The notes: generated by a model from the sequence alone, not told the origin. Shown: positions 1 through 8,070, numbered from the stretch's first letter. The stretch is 33,605 nucleotides of DNA from Treponema sp. (GCA_016282835.1 JAEELR010000155.1:1-33605), one strand, 5' to 3'. Numbers and translations are program-made.

Positions 1-679
1 AATTTAAGTTTTTATAATTTACAAAAGATTTTTGTATTTCAATTGGATTTGCCTGTTCAGTCTGTTTAGAAATCAAACCAATTTTTTCTGCAAAAGTATA
101 GGCATCATTTGAAAAGGATAGTTTATTTTCCAGGCCTGGCTTTAGGCTTTCTATCATAAATGAAGATTTGGTAGAACTTATATTGATTACATTTGCTTTT
201 AGTAATCCGTTACTTCTTTTATTTAAAGCAGAAACAAAATCCTGTACTTTGCCGCCTCTCCAGCGAAAATCAACAGTTTTTTCACCAATAGTAAAGGTGT
301 ACTGGCCCTGTTCAACAAATAGATTTCTTTCAATATTGTCGCTTAAAAATTTATCACTTAAAGCATTTTGAATTACTTCAATTTTGTGTGTTGCAAAATC
401 AGCTTCTCTGGATGCTTCTACAGTGACTGCATCTTCATTAGTTGAACTTGCCAGCTTGTTACTGAATGGATTTTCGAATGAATATAAAGTCTTAACAGTT
501 TCCCTCAGGGATGACATTTTTTGATTTATATCCCGCCATGCACTCTGTTCTTTCTGATACTTTTCTAAATCTTTCTGCGCATTATTTAAGGGAACTTTTT
601 CTACATTCAGTAAAGCTTCTACGAGATCATTTGTTTTATATGAGTCTGAGACTCCCGGTATAGAAATTCCACCAGCCAC
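1..679 (-). CDS. fliD: Flagellar hook-associated protein 2 (filament cap) FliD, N-terminal part
   Basis: FliD caps the flagellar filament and drives polymerisation of exported flagellin; in spirochaetes this happens in the periplasm. The frame opens with GTG (complement of 677-679) and stays open to the window edge, giving about 226 residues without the C-terminus. The N-terminus reads VAGGISIPGVSDSYKTNDLV and is followed by a helical stretch containing SAWRDINQKMSSLRETVK, typical of FliD N-terminal domains. No ATG is available near this conserved start, and a GTG start 9 bases after the flaG stop fits translational coupling. It is the third gene of the flaB1-flaG-fliD order. Identification rests on remembered family sequence and gene order; I am fairly sure. 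Confidence 0.85.
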   Translation of the reverse strand, partial: MAGGISIPGVSDSYKTNDLVEALLNVEKVPLNNAQKDLEKYQKEQSAWRDINQKMSSLRETVKTLYSFENPFSNKLASSTNEDAVTVEASREADFATHKIEVIQNALSDKFLSDNIERNLFVEQGQYTFTIGEKTVDFRWRGGKVQDFVSALNKRSNGLLKANVINISSTKSSFMIESLKPGLENKLSFSNDAYTFAEKIGLISKQTEQANPIEIQKSFVNYKNLN

Positions 680-688
680 TTCAAAACC

Positions 689-1069
689 TTAGATTATTTC
701 GTCGAAAAGTACACCTATAGCCTGCTTCATTCTAAGTTGTAATTTTTGAAGGTCTTCAGAAGGTATTTGACGAATTACTTCATTTGTCGCTGAATCAACT
801 ACTGTTACAACAACTTCATCAAGTTCATTATTAACGTTAAATCGTAATTTATTTCCCTTTACCATATCAAAAAGCTTTTGCAATTCCTGAGCTGTTGCCT
901 TTGTTGTTTCTAAATTCTCTTCCAGGTTTTTAGTAACTTCGGCAGCATTATTTGGTAAAGTTCCAAATCTTTCGTTATTTACTTTACTTGAATTTGTTGC
1001 AAAAGAGTTAAACACATTTTGGCCTTCCATTGCCTGTGTATTTCCAATCCTACTAATTGCTGTATTCAT
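689..1069 (-). CDS. flaG: FlaG family flagellar protein
   Basis: Small FlaG-type protein of 126 residues; members are linked to control of filament length and usually sit beside fliD. The C-terminal half (LRFNVNNELDEVVVTVVD, then NEVIRQIPSEDLQKLQLRM) is the FlaG signature: a beta-rich segment with V(I)RQIP and a final amphipathic helix. The ATG at 1069 was chosen because AAGGAGG lies 7 bases upstream of it; an ATG 21 bases further upstream would put the Shine-Dalgarno inside the gene. It follows flaB1 on the same strand after a strong hairpin terminator and leads directly into fliD. Its expression probably depends on read-through or on a promoter I could not identify. Confidence 0.88.
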   Translation of the reverse strand: MNTAISRIGNTQAMEGQNVFNSFATNSSKVNNERFGTLPNNAAEVTKNLEENLETTKATAQELQKLFDMVKGNKLRFNVNNELDEVVVTVVDSATNEVIRQIPSEDLQKLQLRMKQAIGVLFDEII

Positions 1070-1088
1070 GGTGTTTCCTCCTTGAAAC

Positions 1089-1128
1089 AAAAAAAAGAGT
1101 GGGGAAGGGGGCGCTCCCCTCCGCTCTT
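1089..1128 (-). terminator. Rho-independent terminator between flaB1 and flaG
   Basis: On the minus strand AAGAGCGGAGGGG pairs with a C-rich arm ending CTCTT, followed by eight T (1089-1096). The T tract ends only a few bases before the flaG Shine-Dalgarno, so the hairpin separates abundant flagellin message from flaG-fliD. Confidence 0.85.
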
Positions 1129-1193
1129 ACATATTTTACCATCAAAAGATGACATCCAGAAATCTCTTTACAGTAAAATATGATTTTCAAAAA

Positions 1194-2048
1194 CTATTGA
1201 AGCAAAGCTAAAACGTTCTGTGACTGACTGTTTGCCTGAGCAAGCATTGCGGTACCAGACTGAGAAAGAATAGCATTCTTTGTATACTGTACCATTTCAG
1301 ATGCCATATCAGTGTCACGGATAATTGATTCTGCACTCTGCATGTTTTCTGCAGCAACTGCAATTCCGTTAGAAGCCATTTCAAATCTGTTCTGATAAGC
1401 TCCAAGATCTGCACGTTGTCTAGAAACACTCTTTAATGCAGCGTCAACAGCACCAATTGTCATATTAGCACTATCAGGTGTTGCAATACTGATTTGTTCT
1501 TCAGTACCCTGAGCACCTTTTAATCCAAGAGCCTGAGCAGTCATTGTACCAATAAATGCTGTAACTCTCTGATCCATATTTGCTCCAACCTGGAAAGTCA
1601 TTACACTGTTTGTCACAGAATTCTGTGCAAAACGTCCAGTCAAAATGTTCATTCCGTTGAACTGTGCCTGTGATGCAATGCGATCCACTTCAGCAACAAG
1701 CTGAGAAACTTCAACCTGAATCTGCATACGATCTTCATCGCTGTAAATTCCGTTAGCTGACTGAACAGAAAGTTCACGTACTCTCTGTAAAATATCTGTA
1801 GTTTCCTGCAAATATCCTTCAGTAGACTGGATGAAAGAAATTCCGTTCTGAATATTCTTGTTTGCCTGATTCAAGCCACGAATCTGAGAACGCAATTTTT
1901 CAGAAACTGCAAGTCCTGAAGCATCATCGCCAGCGCGGTTGATTTTTTCACCTGAGCTGAGTTTTTCGATGCTACCCATTAACTGAGAGTTAGAAACTCC
2001 AAGTGTTCTGTTAGCAAACATCGAACTCATGTTGTGATTAATAACCAT
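1194..2048 (-). CDS. flaB: Flagellin FlaB, core protein of the periplasmic flagellar filament
   Basis: FlaB proteins form the core of the spirochaete periplasmic flagellum. The 284-residue product has both conserved ends: [18 protein letters not shown] with [20 protein letters not shown] at the N-terminus, and [20 protein letters not shown] with a final LLQ at the C-terminus. These pack together as the coiled-coil D0/D1 domains, and the variable middle is short, as usual in treponemes. The start at 2048 follows GGAGG at 8 bases; an ORF extension of five codons lies upstream of that signal and is rejected. It lies downstream of a second flaB copy whose frame is interrupted, so this copy may carry the function. 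The exact FlaB number (1, 2 or 3) cannot be assigned from the window. Confidence 0.93.
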   Translation of the reverse strand: MVINHNMSSMFANRTLGVSNSQLMGSIEKLSSGEKINRAGDDASGLAVSEKLRSQIRGLNQANKNIQNGISFIQSTEGYLQETTDILQRVRELSVQSANGIYSDEDRMQIQVEVSQLVAEVDRIASQAQFNGMNILTGRFAQNSVTNSVMTFQVGANMDQRVTAFIGTMTAQALGLKGAQGTEEQISIATPDSANMTIGAVDAALKSVSRQRADLGAYQNRFEMASNGIAVAAENMQSAESIIRDTDMASEMVQYTKNAILSQSGTAMLAQANSQSQNVLALLQ

Positions 2049-2300
2049 AATTTTGTCCTCCATGGATAAATTACTTAATACATCTTGTATTAATTTCTAA
2101 CTGTAAAGGTTATTTATCGATCTGCGCCCCCGATAAATATTTCAGCCCATACAGCAGAAACTGTTACTTAATCCTTGAATTAAATATCAGCTTATGCTGT
2201 TACAGTTACCATAAAGGACCTGTCAAAGATCTAAAGTCATATCTGAACATATGACAAAAAACTGCATGGATTGTATGAAAAAAAAAGAGTAGAAGAATCG
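2049..2300 (-). promoter_or_regulatory. Leader region of flaB1 with an inverted repeat
   Basis: This gene-free stretch precedes flaB1. A perfect 8-bp inverted repeat (ATTTATCG at 2112-2119, CGATAAAT at 2131-2138) can form a hairpin in the leader with a GC-rich 11-base loop. A clear sigma-28 promoter like that of flaB2 is not visible. TTGACA occurs at about 2233-2238 on the minus strand, without a convincing -10 box at standard spacing. Confidence 0.4.
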
Positions 2301-2349
2301 AAAAAACCGTGCAGCAAGACGGACTAAACAAAAATATTTAATCCGTCTT
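2301..2349 (-). terminator. Inverted repeat / probable terminator after flaB2
   Basis: A 13-bp stem (2316-2328 with 2337-2349, one G-T pair, loop of 8) lies 15 bases beyond the original flaB2 stop. The T6 run (2301-2306) comes nine bases after the stem, so an alternative short CCGT/ACGG stem could be the actual terminator. Confidence 0.55.
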
Positions 2350-2363
2350 TAAATTATACTACA

Positions 2364-3224
2364 CTATTGGAGCAAAGACAATACGCTTTGAGCCTGGTTA
2401 TTAGCCTGAGCGAGCATAGCAGTTCCAGACTGTGTAAGAATCTGGTTCTTAGTGTAGTTAACCATCTGAGAAGCCATATCTGTATCACGGATTCTTGATT
2501 CAGCAGCCTGAGTATTTTCAGCAGCAATATCAAGTCCCTTTACAGAATATTAAAGTCTATTCTGGTATGCACCAAGATCTGCACGCTGTTTGTTGATCTT
2601 TTTAAGAGCTTCATCCAGTGTACCGATTGCACGGTTGGCATCATCCGGAGCCGCAATTGACATAACTTCTTCGGTACCTATTGTTTTCATACCTAAAGCA
2701 TTAGCTGTCATTGTTCCAATGTATACAGACATTCTCTGATCCATGTTTGCACCAATGTGGAGCCACATAGAAGCTGTTGGAACATTTTCTCCAAGTGCCT
2801 GAGCGAAACGACCTGTAAGCATGTTCATGCCGTTAAACTGAGCCTGAGAAGCTATACGATCTACTTCAGATACTAACTGGCTAACTTCAACCTGAATCTG
2901 CATACGATCTTCATCGCTATAGATTCCGTTTGAACTTTGAACAGCAAGCTCTCTGATTCTCTGAATAATATCAGTTGATTCCTGTAAGTAGCCTTCAGTA
3001 GCCTGGATAAAACTGATACCATTAGCAGCGTTTCTAGATGCCTGGTTCAATCCTCGAATCTGTGAACGCATTTTTTCAGAAACTGCGAGTCCTGATGCGT
3101 CGTCTCCAGCTCGATTAATTTTCTCGCCAGATGATAATTTTTCCATATCTTTCTGTAAATTAAGTCCTGTTACACCTAAAGTACGATTGGAAAATAAAGC
3201 GGACATGTTGTGGTTGATTACCAT
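2364..3224 (-). pseudogene. flaB: Second flagellin FlaB gene, interrupted by one in-frame TAA
   Basis: Read through one TAA (complement of 2550-2552), this is a complete 286-residue FlaB of the usual length. It starts [18 protein letters not shown] after a GGAGG signal and ends in [26 protein letters not shown] and LLQ. The TAA sits where flaB1 has Glu (YQNRF-E-M; here YQNRL-stop-YSVKG), so a single G-to-T change of GAA explains it. The frame is intact for 61 codons beyond. As written, translation gives 224 residues without the C-terminal D0 helix needed for export and packing. The strong promoter and structured leader remain. It could be a recent null allele, a sequencing or assembly error, or a read-through product. 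Confidence 0.85.
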
Positions 3225-3252
3225 AATTTTGTTCCTCCGTGGAATTTGATAA

Positions 3253-3349
3253 GGTTAAAATCCTTTTTAACCAAAGCGTAAAAGATTACATTTGCATTAC
3301 AAGGCTACATCTGCAATCTTTTACATAAAGAACCGGTTTTACAGTTCTT
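3253..3349 (-). promoter_or_regulatory. Structured 5' leader of flaB2: three hairpins in series
   Basis: Three inverted repeats lie between promoter and start: AAGAAC/GTTCTT (3328-3333, 3344-3349); GTAAAAGATT/AATCTTTTAC (3278-3287, 3315-3324), perfect over 10 bp; and GGTTAAAA/TTTTAACC (3253-3260, 3265-3272), perfect with a 4-base loop reading AGGA in the RNA. The last ends about 20 bases before the Shine-Dalgarno. They could stabilise the message or bind a regulator such as CsrA; the AGGA loop is suggestive only. Confidence 0.6.
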
Positions 3350-3358
3350 CGTTTATTA

Positions 3359-3386
3359 ATATCGGAGGGACGTATAAAAAACTTTA
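3359..3386 (-). promoter_or_regulatory. Sigma-28 (FliA) type promoter of flaB2
   Basis: On the minus strand TAAAGTTT (complement of 3379-3386), a 12-base spacer, and TCCGATAT (complement of 3359-3366) closely match the flagellar sigma-28 consensus TAAAGTTT-N11-GCCGATAA. It lies about 140 bases upstream of the flaB2 start, the expected class of promoter for flagellin. Confidence 0.85.
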
Positions 3387-3446
3387 GAAAAATTTTTACT
3401 TTTTTTATAAATTTTTTGTGTTTTTAATGCAAATTTTTATCTAGAG

Positions 3447-4133
3447 CTAACAGTCATTGCCTGTGAGTACAGATTCAACAATTTTCTTTATCTGTGCAGA
3501 AGCTTTTCCCCTGTGACTGATTAAATTCTTTTGTTCAGCGGTAATTTCTGCAGCAGTTTTATTGAATTGAGGGAGGAAGAACAAAGGATCGTATCCAAAG
3601 CCGCCGGTTCCTCTTGCATCTTCTATATTTTCGATTAAAGCGCCTTCCATTGTTTCCTGTGCAACATAAAATTTATCGCTGCCAACATAAAAAACAATGG
3701 CACAAACATAATGAGCACTTCTTTTACCGTTCAAAAATGCACATTCAGGATATTTCTTTTTTATATCAGGGTTTTTAGCCAGTGAATCATTTGTCTGTTG
3801 AATTAAAAAGCGATTCTGCTCATCCTGCGAAATTTTCTGTCCGTCAGGTAAACCTTTTTCATACTCAGGACCAGCGTATCTTGCTGAATAAATTCCAGGT
3901 TTTCCGCCAAGTGCATCTACACAGATTCCCGAATCATCAGCAAGAACAGGAGCGTGAACGATTTGCCACAAAGATTTAGCCTTGATAAGACTGTTTTCGT
4001 AAAAGGTTGTTCCATTTTCAATAGGGTCGAATGCAATTCCTTCATCAGAGGGGATAACGATTTCATGATCAGGAAACAACTGCTGCATTTCTCTTTTTTT
4101 ATTCTTATTTCCACTAGCTAAATATATTTTCAT
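3447..4133 (-). CDS. rdgB: RdgB/HAM1 family non-canonical purine NTP pyrophosphatase
   Basis: Hydrolyses dITP, XTP and related deaminated purine nucleotides to monophosphates, keeping them out of DNA and RNA. The protein (228 residues) has the N-terminal substrate loop SGNKNK (residues 7-12), the metal-binding centre ADDSGICVDALGGKPG, then GGFGYDPLFF and a C-terminal SHRGKA, all hallmarks of HAM1/RdgB. It is slightly longer than the usual 195-205 residues because of an insertion around residues 100-130 (DEQNRFLIQQTNDSLAKNPD). It starts 10 bases after the stop of the sigma-like gene and has only a weak ribosome binding site, so it is probably translated from that shared transcript. Confidence 0.93.
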   Translation of the reverse strand: MKIYLASGNKNKKREMQQLFPDHEIVIPSDEGIAFDPIENGTTFYENSLIKAKSLWQIVHAPVLADDSGICVDALGGKPGIYSARYAGPEYEKGLPDGQKISQDEQNRFLIQQTNDSLAKNPDIKKKYPECAFLNGKRSAHYVCAIVFYVGSDKFYVAQETMEGALIENIEDARGTGGFGYDPLFFLPQFNKTAAEITAEQKNLISHRGKASAQIKKIVESVLTGNDC

Positions 4134-4143
4134 ATGCCGAATG

Positions 4144-5094
4144 TTAGCATTTTAATTTTTCATTGTCCATTACGGCAGTTCTGATTTTTCTGATTATGTA
4201 GCTCACTTTTCTTTCTTCGATGTTTAAAATCTCACTGATAACCCTGTTTGAAGGTGTTATGGATTTATAAAATTCATTGCTTTTATTTATGTAATATTTC
4301 CATTTTCCTTTGTATTTTTTATAGATTAAATCAGTAACTGAAGTATTCAGATTTTTCTCGTTAAGAAATATTTTTTTTACCATAGTTTTATTTGAACAAT
4401 AGTACAGTTTATCTCTTCTTGCTAAATACTCATTATATCTTTTTTCTTTCTTCTGGATATTTTTCTTTGCAGATTTTATATATTCATTTAATGTATCTAT
4501 ATCAATTTTTGTAAATTCTGAAATACGTTCAATAAGATCATCAGTTAAAAAGAAGCAGGATTTTAACATAATAATTAATATAGTGTTCACATACTGTTCA
4601 TCCGGTTTTGAATTCCTGTTGAACCTGATAGCTGAATGGAGGATTGTAAAACAATTTTTATCATCATCTTCTAATTCGCGGGGTGATTTATTGTTTTTAT
4701 CAATCTGATTTTCAATAACTTCCTGTTCATTATTATATAAGTCTTCCTGTACACAGGTTTCATTTTCAAGAATTTCATAATTCATATAATTTCTGAAATA
4801 AGAATTCTGCCTTTCCCTGTAATTTTTCAGGTTCCAGTAAGAATATGCAAATTTAATTGAACCATACAAAAAGTTGAAAAAACATCCCTGGTCTTTATCA
4901 TATTTTTTCATGACATCATCAAGTTTTCCAAGCATAAAAATAAGAAAATCCTGGAATTCATCTTCTGTTAACCTGGTTAAATTAAAATCTCTTTTGTGAT
5001 TAAAAATAATTTCAGTAATTTTTTTACATCCATCGTCTTTAGAAATTTTACCATCAGTAATACTCTGGTAAATTTTTTCAATCTCATCTTTCAT
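4144..5094 (-). CDS. Putative sigma-70-like DNA-binding protein
   Basis: 316 residues from the ATG at 5094, which has GGAG six bases upstream; an alternative TTG four codons earlier overlaps that signal. I do not recognise a named family. Residues about 40-100 (DEFQDFLIFMLGKLDDVMKK, then YDKDQGCFFNFLYGSI) resemble sigma region 2: an acidic helix followed by Y(D)-x-G-x-F-x-x-(F/Y)L. The C-terminus (SNRVISEILNIEERKVSYII, then RKIR) looks like a region-4 helix-turn-helix. The middle is charged and Lys/Asn-rich. It is upstream of rdgB in one transcription unit, and its upstream region contains a cluster of AGTTAG palindromes that could be binding sites. Alternatives are a phage-type or single-HTH regulator. 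The sigma assignment is inference. Confidence 0.5.
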   Translation of the reverse strand: MKDEIEKIYQSITDGKISKDDGCKKITEIIFNHKRDFNLTRLTEDEFQDFLIFMLGKLDDVMKKYDKDQGCFFNFLYGSIKFAYSYWNLKNYRERQNSYFRNYMNYEILENETCVQEDLYNNEQEVIENQIDKNNKSPRELEDDDKNCFTILHSAIRFNRNSKPDEQYVNTILIIMLKSCFFLTDDLIERISEFTKIDIDTLNEYIKSAKKNIQKKEKRYNEYLARRDKLYYCSNKTMVKKIFLNEKNLNTSVTDLIYKKYKGKWKYYINKSNEFYKSITPSNRVISEILNIEERKVSYIIRKIRTAVMDNEKLKC

Positions 5095-5263
5095 AAAAAT
5101 CTCCAAATAAGTTTATTTATGAAAGAGCCATAGCAAAATTTATTCCAACTCGATAAAAAATTACATAAATTATGATTCGAAAATTTATTTGCTTATAATA
5201 CAAAGAGTTAGCAGCTGAAAATTTTTATTTGCAGACAAAATGTTTTTGAAAATCTACTTGCTT

Positions 5264-5380
5264 TAGTTAGGAAAAAACTAGCTGGTTCAGTTAGAAACTA
5301 ACTATTTTGACAATTTTTTTGAGTAGATTCAGTTAGAATCTAACTGCTTTAGTTAGTAAAACACAGTTAGACTTAGTTAG
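5264..5380. promoter_or_regulatory. Cluster of AGTTAG sites including two palindromes
   Basis: Two palindromes, AGTTAG-AAA-CTAACT (5289-5303) and AGTTAG-AAT-CTAACT (5331-5345), have centres 42 bp apart (four helical turns). Single AGTTAG copies lie at 5265, 5351, 5365 and 5375. The cluster fills the upstream region of the sigma-like gene, and no other gene start is nearby. It looks like an operator array; the cognate protein is unknown. Confidence 0.6.
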
Positions 5381-5443
5381 TTAAAAAACAAGAAACGCAG
5401 TGGTTAAGCATGTCTAAATTATAGAATAGTTTTAATCTTTTAT

Positions 5444-5468
5444 GGTGGTTTCGATGAACTCAACCACC
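5444..5468. repeat. REP-like hairpin, dispersed repeat copy
   Basis: A perfect 7-bp inverted repeat GGTGGTT/AACCACC encloses TCGATGAACTC. Related half-elements with TTTCGA and CTCAACCACC occur at 17776-17800, marking a dispersed intergenic repeat. It lies downstream of nrnA without a proper T tract. Confidence 0.6.
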
Positions 5469-5521
5469 GAAGTCTTTGCGAGGCACAACTATCTTATTAT
5501 TTTACGAGAGATAAAAAGAAC

Positions 5522-6508
5522 TTATGAAAGCTGCTTAGAAAATTCTGTTAAGAGTCGTGGGAGTATGTCTTTTATTACACCTTCTGTACTGGCACCGGAT
5601 GCGTTCTTATGCCCTCCGCCACCAAAAGCTTTTGCAATAAGACTTACATCACATTTATCTTTAGAACGCAGACCTAAAGTACAGGTAAATTCAGTATCCT
5701 GCCTTATAAAAGCCACAGCTTCAACGCTTTCAACTTCGAGCATAAGAGAGTAGAGCGCATCACTGTCTCTTCCTTCCTGACCATATTTTTTTGTGTCTTC
5801 TAAAGTTTCATATGTAATTACAAGTTTTCCGTTTTCATAGCGTTCAGCACGATCCAGCAATATACCCAAAAGTTTTCTGGTATTCCACGGCTTACCGCTT
5901 GTAATCTCCTGATAAGTAGTTCTTGGATTAGCACCAGAAGCAACAAGACGTGCAGCTGAGTGAAATACCTCTTCGCTGTCATTTGTTAAAAACCTAAAAA
6001 AGCCTGTATCAGTTGAAAGCCCGAAGAATAAGGTTTTTGCAATTTCTTCAGATAAGTCCTTGCAAATTTTTTCTGCAACCTGCTGAATTAAACAGGCAGC
6101 GGCAGGAGCTGTAGAATCTATAATATGATTAGAGCCTTTTACTTCTGCGGTTTTATGATGATCGATTATAAAGGTATCAAATTTATCTATATCCTGGCCT
6201 ATATCACCTAAGCGTTCAAATTCAGAGCAGTCAACAATTAACAGAGCACATTTTGATTTTTCTTCATAACACCACGCTGGAACTTTATTTACAAATTTAT
6301 TTGCGTAAGATTTTATTTCTGTTCTTTTGAAAGGACCTTCATTTATCAGTATTGTTTTTTTCTTCAAAAACTTACACACATAGGCAAGTCCCAAAGAACT
6401 TGAAATGCAGTCCCCATCAGGTTCTTTATGTCCTGCAATAATAAAACTGTCATATTTATTCAAAAATGATTTTAAATTTTCAATCTGTTCATCTGTAATA
6501 ATTTTCAT
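5522..6508 (-). CDS. nrnA: DHH-family nanoRNase / pAp phosphatase, NrnA-like
   Basis: NrnA-type enzymes degrade 2-5 nt RNA fragments and dephosphorylate 3'-phosphoadenosine 5'-phosphate. The N-terminal DHH domain shows GHKEPDGD (His27, Asp31, Asp33), VDCSE near residue 93 and the DHH triad IIDHHKT (116-118), all metal ligands. The C-terminal DHHA1 domain has the substrate motif GGGGHKNASG near residue 294. Length (328 residues) is standard. The ATG at 6508 is preferred over a TTG one codon earlier. It follows the OTC and secreted-protein genes on the same strand but is separated from them by a terminator hairpin, so it probably has its own promoter. Confidence 0.9.
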   Translation of the reverse strand: MKIITDEQIENLKSFLNKYDSFIIAGHKEPDGDCISSSLGLAYVCKFLKKKTILINEGPFKRTEIKSYANKFVNKVPAWCYEEKSKCALLIVDCSEFERLGDIGQDIDKFDTFIIDHHKTAEVKGSNHIIDSTAPAAACLIQQVAEKICKDLSEEIAKTLFFGLSTDTGFFRFLTNDSEEVFHSAARLVASGANPRTTYQEITSGKPWNTRKLLGILLDRAERYENGKLVITYETLEDTKKYGQEGRDSDALYSLMLEVESVEAVAFIRQDTEFTCTLGLRSKDKCDVSLIAKAFGGGGHKNASGASTEGVIKDILPRLLTEFSKQLS

Positions 6509-6522
6509 CAATATTTCTCACA

Positions 6523-6565
6523 AAATAAAAATGCCGGTGCAAATAATTAAATTTACATCCGGCAT
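6523..6565 (-). terminator. Rho-independent terminator after the secreted-protein gene
   Basis: ATGCCGG (complement of 6559-6565) pairs with CCGGCAT (6531-6537), extended by an imperfect A/T-rich continuation, and is followed by TTTTTATTTT. It lies between the stop of the 6617-7048 gene and the nrnA start. Confidence 0.8.
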
Positions 6566-6616
6566 AATTAAATACTAAAATCCAAAAATTTTCAATTAAC
6601 AAAAAACTGATTAATT

Positions 6617-7048
6617 CTAATACTGTAATTGAAGGGTAGTTGCATCAATTCCTTCGATTTTAGAACCTGCAGGCAATACAGCCCAAGTTTCGTCTTTTCT
6701 ATTAACTGGCAAAGTCAGCCATACCTTTAAGAATTCGCCGCCCTTATTAATTACTGTCATATAAGGATACATTCCGGCAGGCTGTCTTCTAAATGATAAC
6801 TTTCTAGGACTTTCTTTAGCCCATGACTTAGGAATTGTAACTTTTCCAATACCAAGACCATTCTTAGCGTAAAGAACAACATAAGCATCCTTAGAATCGT
6901 ATACCTTGTAAATAGTTACATTCTCGTATGATATATCCGAAACATTATCACCGTGATCCCAAATTGGCTTTTTTGAATCAGAGTCTTGAGCCAAAACCGG
7001 TAATAACATAGCAAAACCAAAAATAAGTGTAAGCAATATCTTTTTCAT
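6617..7048 (-). CDS. Secreted protein of unknown function
   Basis: 143 residues with a clear signal peptide (MKKILLTLIFGFAMLLPVLA, cleavage before QDS). The mature part of about 120 residues has no lipobox cysteine and alternates short hydrophobic strands with polar loops, suggesting a small beta-rich periplasmic protein; repeated VTIYKVYD / VVLYAKNG strands are visible. I do not recognise a family. It starts 20 bases after the OTC stop with AAGGAAGG as ribosome binding site and ends before a good terminator, so it is the last gene of that unit. The link to arginine or ornithine metabolism is positional only. Confidence 0.8.
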   Translation of the reverse strand: MKKILLTLIFGFAMLLPVLAQDSDSKKPIWDHGDNVSDISYENVTIYKVYDSKDAYVVLYAKNGLGIGKVTIPKSWAKESPRKLSFRRQPAGMYPYMTVINKGGEFLKVWLTLPVNRKDETWAVLPAGSKIEGIDATTLQLQY

Positions 7049-7068
7049 CTGATTTACCTTCCTTGGGC

Positions 7069-8019
7069 TTAAATTAACGCAAGCATTATAGCCTTTATGG
7101 TATGTTTTCTGTTTTCTGCTTCATCCCAAACTTTACTTGCACTGCTTTCAAAAACTTCTTCTGTTACTTCCTGCTCTTTAACGGCCGGAAGACAATGCAA
7201 GAATATGGTATCAGCTTTTCCAGTTTCTGCCATAAGTTCTTTGTTTACTTGGTATGGTTGAAGAAGTTGCATCCGTTCATTTTTTAATGCTTCTTCGCCC
7301 ATTGAAACCCATACATCAGTATAAAGGCAATCTGCTCCTTTGACAACTGATTTTTTTTCGCTGATAGTTAGTTTAGCACCTGATTTTTCATCGAAAGGCT
7401 TGCGGATATTTTGAATTTCTTCATCCGGAGAAAGCTCTTTTGGACAGAATACAGAAAAATTTACTCCGAGTTTAGAACAGATTAACATTAAAGAACGTGC
7501 CATATTGTTTCTTCCGTCACCACAGAAGCAAAGTGTTAAGCCCTTTAAGTAACCGAAATGCTCTTTTAAAGTCATTACATCAGCTAAAACCTGGGTAGGG
7601 TGAAAGTCATCAGTTAAACCGTTAATGACCGGAATGCCTGAATATTTTGCCAGCTGTTCAACATGTTCCTGCTTAAAGCCCCTGAATTCAATGGCACTGA
7701 ACATTCTGCCTAAAACTCTTGCTGTATCCTGAACGCTTTCTTTTCCGCCAAGCTGAATGTCATCTGTAGACATAAATACAGGGTGTCCGCCTTCTTCACC
7801 AAAAGCTGTTTCAAAAGAAGATCTGGTACGGGTAGAGCGTTTTTCAAAAATTAAAGCAATTGTTTTACCTAAAAATCTTTGATGAACTTCACCAGCGTGT
7901 GCCTGTTTTTTTACTTTAATTGCATACCCTAGAATTGTTTCTATTTCTTCCGGAGTCCAATCAATCCAGTTTAATAAAGAACGTCCCTTAAAAGGAGATT
8001 TGAATTTTTCTGCTTTCAT
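7069..8019 (-). CDS. argF: Ornithine carbamoyltransferase
   Basis: Catalyses carbamoyl phosphate + ornithine to citrulline + phosphate, or the reverse in the arginine deiminase pathway. The 316-residue protein has the carbamoyl-phosphate loop STRTR (62-66), KESVQDTARVLGRM typical of OTCases rather than aspartate transcarbamylases, HPTQ (140-143), and FLHCLPA near residue 275 for ornithine binding. No other arginine gene is in the window, so argF (biosynthetic) and arcB (catabolic) cannot be separated; argF is used as the generic symbol. The gene lies 15 bases beyond a tRNA-proximal terminator, with a GAGG ribosome binding site. Confidence 0.92.
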   Translation of the reverse strand: MKAEKFKSPFKGRSLLNWIDWTPEEIETILGYAIKVKKQAHAGEVHQRFLGKTIALIFEKRSTRTRSSFETAFGEEGGHPVFMSTDDIQLGGKESVQDTARVLGRMFSAIEFRGFKQEHVEQLAKYSGIPVINGLTDDFHPTQVLADVMTLKEHFGYLKGLTLCFCGDGRNNMARSLMLICSKLGVNFSVFCPKELSPDEEIQNIRKPFDEKSGAKLTISEKKSVVKGADCLYTDVWVSMGEEALKNERMQLLQPYQVNKELMAETGKADTIFLHCLPAVKEQEVTEEVFESSASKVWDEAENRKHTIKAIMLALI

Positions 8020-8034
8020 AACCGCACCTCAAAC

Positions 8035-8065
8035 AAAAAAAGGCACTTCAGAAACTGAAATGCCT
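8035..8065 (-). terminator. Rho-independent terminator between tRNA-Met and OTC gene
   Basis: An 11-bp stem (8041-8051 with 8055-8065, one G-T pair, 3-base loop) is followed by a run of T on the minus strand. It ends tRNA-Met transcription immediately upstream of the OTC ribosome binding site. Confidence 0.85.
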
Positions 8066-8070
8066 AAAAG

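Noticed and set aside
2550..3224. Stand-alone 224-residue short flagellin
   Set aside because: The same frame continues after one TAA with the complete conserved FlaB C-terminus, so it is one interrupted gene.
5442..5753. Plus-strand 103-residue ORF
   Set aside because: It is antisense to nrnA, begins in a REP-like repeat and has no coding features.
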